In this document: piece by piece, positions 8,722 through 17,405 of the stretch
Position numbering within the stretch: position 1 is the first letter of the stretch
Layout of the letters: the number at the start of each line of letters is the position of its first letter
NCBI GenBank assembly: GCA_937138475.1
Contig: CAKZPD010000014.1
Location: forward strand, 1 to 64,000
Source: an uncultured Sulfitobacter sp.
GTDB taxonomy: Bacteria; Pseudomonadota; Alphaproteobacteria; Rhodobacterales; Rhodobacteraceae
DNA length: 64,000 nucleotides
Direction of reading: 5' to 3'
Position numbers and translations under genes: made by a program
The notes under the pieces: model-generated
Told to the model about the DNA's origin: nothing
Databases searched by the model: none
The model's input: the letters and a program-made list of their open reading frames with translations, nothing else

Positions 8722-9507
8722 GTGACGCAGGCGAAGACGGTCATTCAGGCGCAAGGGCTGGATCTGACATTCGAGACAAACGACGGGCCGGTCCATGCGC
8801 TGCGCGATGTGAACCTTGCGATAGACAAGGGCGAATTCGTCAGCTTTATCGGGCCGTCTGGCTGTGGCAAGACCACGTTTCTGCGGGTTATGGCGGATCT
8901 TGAGCAACCGACAGGCGGACACATCAGCGTCAATGGGATGACACCGGCACAGGCGCGCCAGCGGCGGGCCTATGGGTATGTGTTCCAGGCGGCGGGGCTT
9001 TATCCGTGGCGCACGATTGGCGGCAACATCCGGTTGCCGCTTGAGATCATGGGCTATGATCGGGCCGATCAGGATGCGCGGGTGGCGCGGGTGCTTGAGC
9101 TGGTAGAGCTGGACGGGTTCGAGCGCAAATTCCCCTGGCAGCTTTCGGGCGGGATGCAGCAGCGGGCCAGCATTGCGCGGGCGCTGGCTTTTGATGCCGA
9201 TCTGTTGCTGATGGATGAACCCTTTGGCGCCTTGGATGAAATCGTGCGCGACCACTTGAATGAACAGCTTCTGAAGCTGTGGGATCGCACGGGCAAGACC
9301 ATTGCCTTTGTCACCCATTCCATCCCCGAGGCGGTTTACCTGAGCACCAAGATCGTTGTCATGTCGCCGCGGCCGGGACGGATTACCGATATCATCGACA
9401 GCCCGTTGCCGCGCGAGCGGCCCTTGGATATTCGCGACACGCCGGCGTTTCTGGAGATCGCCCATCGGGTGCGAGAGGGGCTGCGGGCGGGTCATGGCGA
9501 TGTCTAG
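8722..9507 (+). CDS. ABC importer ATP-binding protein (NitT/TauT-like), probable pyrimidine uptake
   Basis: A 261-residue ABC ATPase with Walker A GPSGCGKTT (residues 44-52), signature LSGGMQQRASIARAL and Walker B LLLMDEPFGALDE. The sequence type is that of the nitrate/taurine/thiamine-precursor importer group. It begins with GTG at 8722 after AAAGGGG. The next gene, a permease, starts inside its 3' end, followed by a second permease and a periplasmic binding protein. Position directly after hydA suggests uptake of pyrimidines or a related N-heterocycle; substrate is inferred from context only. Confidence 0.88.
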   Translation: MTQAKTVIQAQGLDLTFETNDGPVHALRDVNLAIDKGEFVSFIGPSGCGKTTFLRVMADLEQPTGGHISVNGMTPAQARQRRAYGYVFQAAGLYPWRTIGGNIRLPLEIMGYDRADQDARVARVLELVELDGFERKFPWQLSGGMQQRASIARALAFDADLLLMDEPFGALDEIVRDHLNEQLLKLWDRTGKTIAFVTHSIPEAVYLSTKIVVMSPRPGRITDIIDSPLPRERPLDIRDTPAFLEIAHRVREGLRAGHGDV

Positions 9508-10387
9508 TCGGGGGCGCGCAGCGCAAGGCAGCCTTATGCCGGTGGCTGTGGTGGTCACGGTGATCATTGCCATTTGGTACGCGGCCGCGGTTGGGCTGAA
9601 TGCGCCATGGGCCCATGACAAGGCCAAGCGCGCGGGCCAAGAGCTTGGCCTGGCTGCCTTGGTGCAAGACACCTGGTCGCAAGACAAGCCCAAGCTGCCG
9701 GCGCCCCATCAGGTGGGGGCGGAAATCTGGAAAACCACCGTGCAAAAGAAGATCACGTCCAAGCGATCCTTGGTTTATCACGGCTGGATCACCCTAAGCG
9801 CCACGTTGTTGGGGTTTGGCTTTGGCACGGTGTTTGGGATCTTGCTGGCGGTCGGGATCGTTTACAACCGCACCATGGATATGTCGGTGATGCCCTGGGT
9901 GATTGCCAGCCAGACCATTCCAATTTTGGCGATTGCCCCGATGATTATCGTCGTGCTGAATGCGGTCGGGATATCGGGGCTTTTGCCCAAGGCGATGATC
10001 TCAATGTATTTGTCGTTCTTTCCGGTGGTGGTGGGCATGGTCAAGGGCCTGCGCAGCCCTGACCGGATGCAGCTGGATCAGATGCGGACCTGGAACGCCA
10101 GCGCCGCCCAGACCTTTTGGCGCCTGCGCTTGCCGTCGTCGATGCCGTATTTGTTCACATCCCTCAAGATCGCGATGGCGGCGTCGCTGGTCGGGGCGAT
10201 TGTCGGGGAATTGCCGACCGGCGCGGTTGCGGGCCTGGGCGCGCGGTTGCTGGCAGGGAGCTATTATGGCCAGACCATCCAGATTTGGTCGGCGTTGATT
10301 GCGGCTGCGGCTTTGGCGGCGGTGCTGGTCAGCCTGATTGGGGTGCTGCAGCGGGTGACACTGCGCCGGATGGGGATGCAGGAATGA
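9494..10387 (+). CDS. ABC importer permease 1
   Basis: About 297 residues with a first membrane helix (PVAVVVTVIIAIWYAAAV), an unusually long hydrophilic stretch of about 65 residues, then a standard BPD-type permease domain. The EAA-like loop is at AAQTFWRLRLPSSMPYL. The start is uncertain: ATG at 9494 or 9500, both overlapping the ATPase gene by 8-14 bases. It ends in an ATGA overlap with permease 2. The two permeases probably form a heterodimer in the membrane. The long linker after the first helix may be periplasmic. Confidence 0.82.
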   Translation: MAMSSRGRAAQGSLMPVAVVVTVIIAIWYAAAVGLNAPWAHDKAKRAGQELGLAALVQDTWSQDKPKLPAPHQVGAEIWKTTVQKKITSKRSLVYHGWITLSATLLGFGFGTVFGILLAVGIVYNRTMDMSVMPWVIASQTIPILAIAPMIIVVLNAVGISGLLPKAMISMYLSFFPVVVGMVKGLRSPDRMQLDQMRTWNASAAQTFWRLRLPSSMPYLFTSLKIAMAASLVGAIVGELPTGAVAGLGARLLAGSYYGQTIQIWSALIAAAALAAVLVSLIGVLQRVTLRRMGMQE

Positions 10388-11223
10388 CGTGGCTGGTTTT
10401 TGCCTTTGCGGTTTGGGCCTTGGGCTGGACGGTCAACAATTGGTTGGCGCGGCTGCGGCCCAACCGGGCGATCACGCTTTTGGTGCCGATTATTTTTGGC
10501 GCCACCTTGCTGGGCATTTGGGAAGGGGTGGTGCAAGGGCTTGAAATCAGCCCGATTTTGCTGCCCGCGCCAACGATGATTGCCCAGCGGACGGCGGCAT
10601 CGGTCGATATTTTATGGGTGGATTTCGTCCAAACCGTCATCAAGGGCGCCCTTAGCGGGTATGTCATGGGGTGTGGCGGGGCGTTTTTGATCGCCATTGC
10701 CATTGACCGCTTTCCCTTCCTTCAGCGCGGGTTGTTGCCGGTTGGCAATTTTGTGGCGGCCCTTCCGGTGGTGGGCATGGCGCCCATTTTGGTGATGTGG
10801 TTCGGCTTTGACTGGCAGTCCAAGGCGGCCATCGTTGTGGTGATGGTGTTCTTTCCAATGCTGGTCAACACCGTGCAGGGGCTGCAATCCAGCACCGCGA
10901 TGCAGCGTGATCTGATGCGCACCTATGCGGCGGGCTATTGGGTGACGCTGTTCAAGCTGCGGCTGCCGGCGGCGATGCCCTTTGTATTCAATGGGTTGAA
11001 GATTGGCACGACGCTCGCCCTTATTGGGGCCATTGTCGCTGAATTCTTTGGCTCTCCGATCCGGGGCATGGGGTTTCGGATTTCCACATCGGTCGGCCAA
11101 CTGGCGCTTGATTTGGTCTGGGCCGAGATTTTTGTAGCGGCGGTCGCAGGATCGGCGTTTTATGGATTTGTCGCCCTGCTAGAGCGGCGCGTGACCTTTT
11201 GGCATCCGTCGCAACGCAAATAA
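10384..11223 (+). CDS. ABC importer permease 2
   Basis: A 279-residue inner-membrane permease with six or more hydrophobic segments and the EAA loop at YAAGYWVTLFKLRLPAAMPF. It shares the ATGA junction with permease 1 and precedes the binding-protein gene by 34 bases. The start ATG at 10384 is preceded by GGGGATGCAGG, giving MTWLVFAFAVWALGW as the first membrane helix. NitT/TauT-type family, substrate not determinable from sequence. Confidence 0.87.
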   Translation: MTWLVFAFAVWALGWTVNNWLARLRPNRAITLLVPIIFGATLLGIWEGVVQGLEISPILLPAPTMIAQRTAASVDILWVDFVQTVIKGALSGYVMGCGGAFLIAIAIDRFPFLQRGLLPVGNFVAALPVVGMAPILVMWFGFDWQSKAAIVVVMVFFPMLVNTVQGLQSSTAMQRDLMRTYAAGYWVTLFKLRLPAAMPFVFNGLKIGTTLALIGAIVAEFFGSPIRGMGFRISTSVGQLALDLVWAEIFVAAVAGSAFYGFVALLERRVTFWHPSQRK

Positions 11224-11257
11224 CTACAACACGAAGTCCAACAAAGGAGAGAGAGTG

Positions 11258-12247
11258 ATGAAGAATTTGACCAAGATTGCCACCAGCATGGCGCTGGCCA
11301 TGGCGGCGGGGGTGGCCCAGGCCGCCGATGACGTGACGCTGCAACTGAAATGGGTCACACAGGCCCAATTTGCGGGCTATTACGTCGCCCTCGATAAGGG
11401 CTTTTACGATGAAGAAGACCTGAATGTGACAATCAAGCCGGGCGGGCCGGATATTGCGCCCACCCAGGTTCTGGCCGGCGGCGGCGCGGATGTCACGGTG
11501 GATTGGATGCCATCGGCCTTGGCAGCACGGGAAAAGGGTCTGCCGATGGTGAACATCGCCCAGCCGTTTAAATCGTCTGGGATGATGCTGACCTGCCGCA
11601 AGGATGCGGGCGTGTCGGGCACCGATGATTTCGCGGGCAAAACGCTGGGCGTTTGGTTCTTTGGCAATGAATTCCCCTTTCTCAGCTGGATGAGCAAACT
11701 GGGGATTTCCACCGATGGCGGCGCCGATGGGGTGACGGTTCTCAAGCAGGGCTTTAACGTCGATCCATTGTTGCAAGGGCAGGCGGCCTGTGTGTCGACC
11801 ATGACCTATAATGAATATTGGCAGGTGATTGACGCCGGCCTGACCCCGTCGGACCTAGAGGTGTTCAAATACGAGGATCAGGGCGTCGCAACCCTTGAGG
11901 ACGGGCTTTATGTGCTTGAGGATCGGTTGTCTGATCCCGCCTTCGAGGACAAGATGGTGCGGTTTGTGCGCGCTTCGATGAAGGGCTGGAAATATGCCGA
12001 GGCCAACCCGGATGAGGCCGCCGAGATCGTTTTGGACAATGACGCCAGTGGCGCCCAGACCGAAATGCACCAAAAACGGATGATGGGCGAAATCGCCAAG
12101 CTGACCGCAGGCAGCAATGGCGCGCTGGACCCTGCCGATTATGAACGCACTGTCGCGTCGTTGCTGTCGGGTGGATCCGATCCGGTCATCACGGCGGCGC
12201 CTGTCGGGGCCTGGACCCATGCGATCACCGACAAAGCGCTGAAATAA
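11258..12247 (+). CDS. ABC importer periplasmic binding protein (NMT1/THI5-like)
   Basis: A 329-residue solute-binding protein with a clear signal peptide (MKNLTKIATSMALAMAAGVAQA, cleavage likely before ADD). The mature start VTLQLKWVTQAQFAGYYVALDKGFY is the hallmark of the THI5/NMT1 family, whose members bind pyrimidine-like compounds such as hydroxymethylpyrimidine or formylaminopyrimidine. AAAGGAGAG lies seven bases before ATG 11258 (a GTG one codon earlier is less likely). With the two permeases and ATPase it completes an importer. Given the catabolic genes upstream, the probable ligand is a uracil- or thymine-like base; a thiamine precursor is the alternative. Confidence 0.87.
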   Translation: MKNLTKIATSMALAMAAGVAQAADDVTLQLKWVTQAQFAGYYVALDKGFYDEEDLNVTIKPGGPDIAPTQVLAGGGADVTVDWMPSALAAREKGLPMVNIAQPFKSSGMMLTCRKDAGVSGTDDFAGKTLGVWFFGNEFPFLSWMSKLGISTDGGADGVTVLKQGFNVDPLLQGQAACVSTMTYNEYWQVIDAGLTPSDLEVFKYEDQGVATLEDGLYVLEDRLSDPAFEDKMVRFVRASMKGWKYAEANPDEAAEIVLDNDASGAQTEMHQKRMMGEIAKLTAGSNGALDPADYERTVASLLSGGSDPVITAAPVGAWTHAITDKALK

Positions 12248-12277
12248 GCCGTTGGGCTAAGCCTTAGGCACAAAAAA

Positions 12278-12310
12278 ACCGGACCCCTGTTCATCAGGGG
12301 CCCGGTCTTT
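12278..12310. terminator. Hairpin terminator after the importer operon
   Basis: ACCGGACCCCTG and CAGGGGCCCGGT pair (one A-C mismatch) around TTCAT, followed by CTTTATTT and preceded by seven As. It can end both the importer transcript and the convergent cold-shock gene. Confidence 0.88.
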
Positions 12311-12349
12311 ATTTCGGACCGCGCAACGGATACGCGCGGGCGCCGAGGC

Positions 12350-12556
12350 TTAGGCCAGCGCGATGTTTGTCGCAGATTCGCGGCCGTCGCGGCCGGCTTC
12401 TACGTCAAAGGTCACTTTCTGGTTGTCGGCCAGGCCGGTCAGGCCGGCGCGCTCGACTGCGGAAATGTGAACGAAAACGTCCTTGCTGCCGCCATCGGGG
12501 GCGATAAAGCCGAAGCCTTTAGTTGTGTTGAACCATTTTACGGTGCCAGTGGCCAT
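12350..12556 (-). CDS. Cold-shock domain protein (CspA family), copy 2
   Basis: A 68-residue cold-shock domain with RNP1 KGFGFI and RNP2 [17 protein letters not shown] lies just upstream of the start MATGTVKWF; the longer upstream ORF is rejected. It differs from copy 1 at 1199-1405 at about five residues, but many codons differ. Both copies are on the minus strand and bracket the pyrimidine block. Probably an RNA chaperone; nothing indicates a cold-only role. Confidence 0.95.
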   Translation of the reverse strand: MATGTVKWFNTTKGFGFIAPDGGSKDVFVHISAVERAGLTGLADNQKVTFDVEAGRDGRESATNIALA

Positions 12557-12774
12557 ATCCGTGTCTCCTTGGTTGATGCCATCCGCAGGGTGCGATGGCT
12601 TGGCGTTGTTGGTCTGGATCGAAGACTGAACGCCGGATGAGGGAGACAGTGGGTCGAAAAAGAATAACGTAAGCCACGCCGCTATGACAGCTTTGCTGCA
12701 ATGCTGCAAGACAATCTGCATTTGCGTCGCCGGCGGGCGTAATTTTGCCAATGCGCCCGCCGGTGCGGTGAGGA

Positions 12775-14430
12775 TTAGCGCACGAACTTTTTGTGCTTTA
12801 GGCGCTTGGGCTCAAGCGCATCAGGGCCAAGGCGGCGTTTCTTGTCCTCTTCATAGTCGCTAAAGCCGCCCTCGAACCATTCCACATGGGCATCGCCTTC
12901 AAAGGCCAACATATGGGTGCAAATCCGATCCAGGAAGAATCGGTCGTGCGAGATGACAACCGCGCAGCCGGCAAAATCCACCAGCGCGTCTTCCAGCGCG
13001 CGCAGGGTTTCCACATCCAGATCGTTGGTCGGTTCGTCCAGCAGCAGCACATTGCCGCCCGATTTCAGCAGCCGCGCCATATGCACCCGGTTGCGTTCCC
13101 CGCCCGACAGCAGCCCGACCTTCTTTTGTTGATCGCCGCCCTTGAAGTTGAACGACGAACAATACGCGCGCGAGTTGACCTCGGCATCGCCCAGCTGGAT
13201 CAGCTCGGCGCCGCCGGTTATGGCTTCCCAGACGGTGTCATCGCCGTTCAGCGCATCCCGCGATTGATCGACATAGCTGAGGTCAACAGTGTCGCCATAT
13301 TCCACGGTGCCCGCATCGGGTTGTTCCTGCCCGGTCAGCATCTTGAACAGGGTCGATTTGCCGGCGCCGTTGGGGCCGATCACGCCGACGATACCGCCCG
13401 GCGGCAATGAAAACTCAAGCCCTTCGACCAGCAGCTTGTCGCCCATGGCCTTGGTCAGGCCGCTGACGTCGATCACCTTGTTGCCAAGACGCGGACCATT
13501 GGGGATGACGATTTGGGCGCGGCTTAGCTTTTCGCGCTCGGATGTTTCGGCCATTTCGTTATAGGCGTTGATCCGGGCCTTGGATTTGGCCTGACGTGCC
13601 TTGGCGCCCTGACGCATCCACTCAAGCTCGCGCTCAAGAGTCTTTTGGCGGGATTTGTCTTCGCGGGCTTCCTGGGCAAGGCGCTTGGCCTTTTGTTCCA
13701 ACCAGTCTGAGTAGTTCCCCTCATAGGGGATGCCGCGCCCGCGATCCAGCTCAAGAATCCAGCCGGTGATGTCATCCAGAAAGTATCGGTCGTGGGTCAC
13801 GATCAGAATCGTGCCTTTGTAATCAATCAGATGCTGTTGCAGCCAGGCAATGGTTTCGGCGTCCAGGTGGTTGGTCGGTTCGTCCAGCAACAGCATATCG
13901 GGTGCCTCAAGCAGCAGCTTGCACAGGGCGACGCGGCGCGCCTCGCCGCCGGACAGATCGCTGATGCGCGCATCGTCTGGCGGGCAGCGCAGGGCCTCCA
14001 TCGACACGTCGATCTGGCTGTCCAGATCCCACAGGTTTTCGGCGTCGATCTGGTCCTGAAGGGCGGCCATCTCATCTGCTGTTTCGTCCGAATAATTCAT
14101 CGCCAGCTCATTATAGCGGTCCAGAATATCCTTTTTGGCTTTGACCCCCAGCATGACATTTTCCCGCACGCTCAGGCTTTCGTCCAGCTTGGGTTCCTGC
14201 GGCAAATAGCCAACCTTCGCGCCTTCGGCGTGCCAGGCTTCGCCGGTGAAATCGGTATCCAACCCGGCCATGATCTTCATCAAGGTTGATTTCCCGGCGC
14301 CGTTAACACCGACAACGCCGATTTTCACACCCGGCAAGAAGTTCAGGTTGATGTTCTCAAAGCACTTTTTGCCACCTGCATAGGTCTTTGAGACGCCCTG
14401 CATGTGATAGACATATTGGTATGCGGCCAT
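12775..14430 (-). CDS. ettA: Energy-dependent translational throttle protein EttA (ABC-F)
   Basis: A 551-residue ABC-F protein with two ATPase domains and no membrane segment. Walker A motifs GVNGAGKST (N domain) and GPNGAGKST (C domain), signatures [12 protein letters not shown] and [12 protein letters not shown], and Walker [12 protein letters not shown] and [11 protein letters not shown] are all intact. The inter-domain linker (EREKLSRAQ) and the N-terminal arm (about residues 90-140) match EttA, which binds the ribosomal E site and gates entry into elongation according to ATP/ADP. The start [15 protein letters not shown] is the family start; 54 upstream residues of the ORF are excluded. 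Confidence 0.95.
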   Translation of the reverse strand: MAAYQYVYHMQGVSKTYAGGKKCFENINLNFLPGVKIGVVGVNGAGKSTLMKIMAGLDTDFTGEAWHAEGAKVGYLPQEPKLDESLSVRENVMLGVKAKKDILDRYNELAMNYSDETADEMAALQDQIDAENLWDLDSQIDVSMEALRCPPDDARISDLSGGEARRVALCKLLLEAPDMLLLDEPTNHLDAETIAWLQQHLIDYKGTILIVTHDRYFLDDITGWILELDRGRGIPYEGNYSDWLEQKAKRLAQEAREDKSRQKTLERELEWMRQGAKARQAKSKARINAYNEMAETSEREKLSRAQIVIPNGPRLGNKVIDVSGLTKAMGDKLLVEGLEFSLPPGGIVGVIGPNGAGKSTLFKMLTGQEQPDAGTVEYGDTVDLSYVDQSRDALNGDDTVWEAITGGAELIQLGDAEVNSRAYCSSFNFKGGDQQKKVGLLSGGERNRVHMARLLKSGGNVLLLDEPTNDLDVETLRALEDALVDFAGCAVVISHDRFFLDRICTHMLAFEGDAHVEWFEGGFSDYEEDKKRRLGPDALEPKRLKHKKFVR

Positions 14431-14593
14431 GGGATGGTCCTTCGTTATCGGTTCAGTTGGCCTTGCAATATAGGCCCGCGCAGGCAAGATCAAACGCTGA
14501 AAAGCCGCGCGGCCCATGCGGGGGCGGCCCAAGATATTGACAAGCCCGGCCCGGCACCGTTCAAAAGGGCAGCGGCATTGGGGGAACAACAAG

Positions 14594-15205
14594 GTGAGAC
14601 GTGGCTTTCCACAGGCAAGGGCAGGGCAGGTCGTGGGCCTTTTGGGCGGGTCATTCGACCCGGCCCACGCCGGTCATGCCCACCTCAGCCGCGAGGCGCT
14701 CAAGCGGTTTGCTTTGGATCAGCTGTGGTGGCTTGTCAGTCCGGGGAACCCCCTGAAACAGGCCGGTCCAGCGCCGCTTGACCAACGGATGGCCCGCGCC
14801 CGGCAGGTCATGCAGCACCCGCGCGTGCGGATTACCGATTTGGAAACGCACCTTGGCACCCGCCATACGGCCAAGACGCTGGCGCGGTTGCAAGCGCTGT
14901 ATCCGGGGGTGCGGTTTGTCTGGCTGATGGGGGCGGATAACCTGGCGGATCTGCATCGCTGGCAAGATTGGAAATCCATCACCCGGCGCGTGCCACTGGG
15001 GGTGTTGGCCCGGCCCTCCAGCCAAATGCAGGCGCTGTTTGGCTGCGCGGCGCGGTCCTTGCGCGCGGCGCGGATCGCGGGATCGGCCAGCCGCAGCCTT
15101 GGGCGGCAACGCGCGCCGGCGTGGTGCTTTGCACGGATGCCGCTGCGGGCACATTCATCATCGGCCATTCGGCACGCAGGGGGATGGCATGATGGGCGCG
15201 GGTGA
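14594..15205 (+). CDS. nadD: Nicotinate-nucleotide adenylyltransferase
   Basis: A 203-residue nucleotidyltransferase that converts nicotinate mononucleotide to deamido-NAD. Diagnostic features are [14 protein letters not shown] near the N terminus (the phosphate-binding GGSFDPxHxGH), [13 protein letters not shown] in the middle and a SSSAIR motif near the C terminus. The likely start is GTG at 14594; no in-frame ATG is nearer and the upstream ORF extension is not conserved-looking. Its 3' end overlaps the next gene by 17 bases, suggesting coupled translation with the carboxypeptidase. Confidence 0.9.
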   Translation: MRRGFPQARAGQVVGLLGGSFDPAHAGHAHLSREALKRFALDQLWWLVSPGNPLKQAGPAPLDQRMARARQVMQHPRVRITDLETHLGTRHTAKTLARLQALYPGVRFVWLMGADNLADLHRWQDWKSITRRVPLGVLARPSSQMQALFGCAARSLRAARIAGSASRSLGRQRAPAWCFARMPLRAHSSSAIRHAGGWHDGRG

Positions 15206-16688
15206 TCTGACCCGGCGCGGCCTGATCGCTATGGCGGCGGCATTTCTGGGCAAGGCGGCTCTGGCTGGGGCGCCATCTGTCTCGCTGCGGCCGGTGCTGC
15301 GCGGCCATGCGGGCGGACATGCCGATATAGGCGGGCTTGCAGAGGTGGTTCAGGCGGCCAAATTGCGCGGCGCGGTCAGCTGCGCTGTGGCCGATGTGCT
15401 GACCGCCCAGCCGCTTGAGGATTACCAAGGGGATATGCACCTGCCGCCCGCCAGCGTCGCCAAAGCCATCACCGCCCTTTATGCCCTTGACGTTCTGGGG
15501 GCCGAGCATCGGTTTCCCACCCGGCTGTTGGCCACTGGCCCGGTCCGGGATGGGGTGTTGGACGGGGATCTGATCTTGGCCGGGGGCGGGGATCCGACGC
15601 TGGACAGCGACGCCCTGGCCGCTTTGGCCCAACAAATGCAGGCCGCGGGGATTTCCGGGGTCAGCGGCAGCTTTCTGGTTTATGATGCGGCGCTGCCGCG
15701 CCAGACACATATCGACCCCAGCCAGCCTGAACATGTGGCCTATAACCCCGCAGTCGCGGGGCTGGCGCTCAATTACAACCGGGTGCATTTCGAATGGCAC
15801 AAGGCGGCGCAGGGCTATGATACCCGCCTTGAGGCACGGGCCCGCCAAAACCGCCCGACTGTGCACAGCAGCCAAATGCAGATCACAGATCGCGCATCCC
15901 CGGTCTATGGCTACAAGAACAACGGTCGCCGCGATGAATGGTCTGTGGCGCGTACGGCCCTTGGTGCCGGGGGCGGGCGCTGGCTGCCGGTGCGTCAGCC
16001 GGGGCTTTATGCCGGGGATGTCTTTGCCACGCTGGCCGGTCAATATGGGGTGTCGCTGCGGGCGGCGCGCCTGATGACCACCCTGCCGGCGGATGCCTCC
16101 GTTTTGGCGCAACACCAAAGCGCCCCGCTGATCGACATCTTGCGCCGGATGCTGCGCTATTCAACCAACCTCACGGCGGAAATGCTTGGCGCAGCGGCCA
16201 GCGTCAGGCAATCGGGCGCCGTCAACGATTTGCGCAGCTCGGCGACCCAGATGAACACCTGGGCCCGCCAACGGCTGAACATGCGTGACCCCGGCCTGGT
16301 CGACCACTCGGGGCTCAGCGATCAAAGCCGGCTTTCTGCCAACGATATGGTGCGGGGGTTGATTGCAGCCCAAAGCATGCAAACCCTGCGGCCGCTGCTG
16401 AAATCCTTTGGTTTGCGCGACGCAAACGGGCGGCCTGACAAAACCCACCCTATCAAAGTCGACGCCAAAACCGGGACATTGCATTTTGTCTCGGGGCTGG
16501 GCGGCTATATGACGGCGCGCAACGGCGCGGTAATGGCTTTTGCGATCTTCTCCGCCGATGCCCAAACCCGCGCTGGCCTCAGCAAAGCAGAGCGCGAAGC
16601 CCCCAAAGGCGCGCGCAGTTGGAACCGCAAAGCCAAATCCCTGCAACAAAAGCTTATTGAACACTGGGGCGCGCGGTTCGGCGCCTGA
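15189..16688 (+). CDS. D-alanyl-D-alanine carboxypeptidase/endopeptidase (PBP4, S13 family)
   Basis: A 499-residue periplasmic penicillin-binding protein that trims or cross-link-cleaves peptidoglycan. The three active-site motifs are SVAK (89-92), STN (325-327) and KTG (427-429). The N terminus [20 protein letters not shown] looks like an export signal with a twin arginine. [12 protein letters not shown] is typical of S13 enzymes. ATG at 15189 follows AGGGGG. It overlaps nadD. Two GC-rich hairpins with the same TGAC loop follow, the first containing its stop codon. Confidence 0.92.
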   Translation: MMGAGDLTRRGLIAMAAAFLGKAALAGAPSVSLRPVLRGHAGGHADIGGLAEVVQAAKLRGAVSCAVADVLTAQPLEDYQGDMHLPPASVAKAITALYALDVLGAEHRFPTRLLATGPVRDGVLDGDLILAGGGDPTLDSDALAALAQQMQAAGISGVSGSFLVYDAALPRQTHIDPSQPEHVAYNPAVAGLALNYNRVHFEWHKAAQGYDTRLEARARQNRPTVHSSQMQITDRASPVYGYKNNGRRDEWSVARTALGAGGGRWLPVRQPGLYAGDVFATLAGQYGVSLRAARLMTTLPADASVLAQHQSAPLIDILRRMLRYSTNLTAEMLGAAASVRQSGAVNDLRSSATQMNTWARQRLNMRDPGLVDHSGLSDQSRLSANDMVRGLIAAQSMQTLRPLLKSFGLRDANGRPDKTHPIKVDAKTGTLHFVSGLGGYMTARNGAVMAFAIFSADAQTRAGLSKAEREAPKGARSWNRKAKSLQQKLIEHWGARFGA

Positions 16689-16739
16689 CGGCGCCCACCC
16701 CCCAAACCGTAATCCAAAGGAGCGCGCCTGACGGCGCGC
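16680..16739 (+). other. Twin GC hairpins with TGAC loops after the carboxypeptidase
   Basis: GGCGCC-TGAC-GGCGCC (16680-16695) and GCGCGCC-TGAC-GGCGCGC (16722-16739) are two perfect hairpins sharing loop and core. The stop codon TGA is in the loop of the first. There is no T run, so this is not a classical terminator; it may stabilise the 3' end or arise from a local duplication. Confidence 0.6.
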
Positions 16740-16808
16740 ACGACATGCTTGATTTGGCGCCCGCGGCCCCTGGCATCGCAGCTGTTGACCGCGGCATTGC
16801 CCCCGTCG

Positions 16809-16843
16809 TTCTTTTGTTCCTAAATATCCCCGCCGGAGGCTCC
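16809..16843 (-). repeat. Dispersed intergenic element, type A, copy 4
   Basis: Minus-strand core CCTCCGGCGGGGATATTT with an AGGAACAAAAGAA tail. It lies 20 bases downstream of the TerB-like gene on the same strand. Confidence 0.9.
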
Positions 16844-16863
16844 CGTCGGGGCAAAAACATGCC

Positions 16864-17286
16864 TCAGGTCAGATGGCGCGCCCGTGCTCCGCGCTCAATC
16901 GCGGCCGCATGAAGCCGATCAATATTCAGCTCATATCGGATTTCTTCCAGAATACGCAGCTCGGCCTCATCCAATGTGCCATCTGCGGCGGCGACATCGC
17001 ATGACAGCGCATAGGCGGTCTCGTACAGGCGCTCGGGCAGGGCGTCGCGGATCAGGCCAAACAGCGCATCCAACCCGTCCTCCAGCTCGAACAGATCGAA
17101 CACCGTCTTGCTGACCCGGGTCAGGCGGTCCTGATCGTATCCGGCGAACACTGGCAGCATAGTCACCGCCGCCTGAATTTTGACCAGTTCTGCGGTGCGA
17201 ATATCCTCATCCGAGGCCGAAACCGCGATCATCAGGGCCACAAGGCTGTCTTGGGCGGTCATCGAGGATGCAATATCAGTTGGCAC
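16864..17286 (-). CDS. TerB-like (tellurite-resistance TerB family) protein
   Basis: A 140-residue all-alpha acidic protein. The C-terminal half has the TerB-type repeat CDVAAADGTLDEAELRILEE (about residues 94-113), matching a weaker N-terminal one around SASDEDIRTAEL. The likely start is GTG at 17286, with AAGGAT upstream; an ATG eight codons in is the alternative. There is no signal peptide, so it is cytoplasmic. The family name comes from tellurite operons, but most single TerB proteins have unknown, probably regulatory or metal-linked roles. No ter operon is present. Confidence 0.75.
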   Translation of the reverse strand: MPTDIASSMTAQDSLVALMIAVSASDEDIRTAELVKIQAAVTMLPVFAGYDQDRLTRVSKTVFDLFELEDGLDALFGLIRDALPERLYETAYALSCDVAAADGTLDEAELRILEEIRYELNIDRLHAAAIERGARARHLT

Positions 17287-17326
17287 AGGCTGTTATCCTT
17301 TTGCTCGGCTTGGCCGGTCCAGATTA

Positions 17327-17355
17327 TTGACGCCAATGCTGCAACGCAATAGGGA
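17327..17355 (+). promoter_or_regulatory. Putative sigma-70 promoter for lysS
   Basis: TTGACG, a 17-base spacer and TAGGGA lie 50 bases upstream of lysS, in the divergent region with the TerB-like gene. Sequence match only. Confidence 0.4.
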
Positions 17356-17405
17356 CTGTCGCAACCCTGCGCAATGGGCGCACGGGCGTAAGACTTAGGT
17401 GAATC

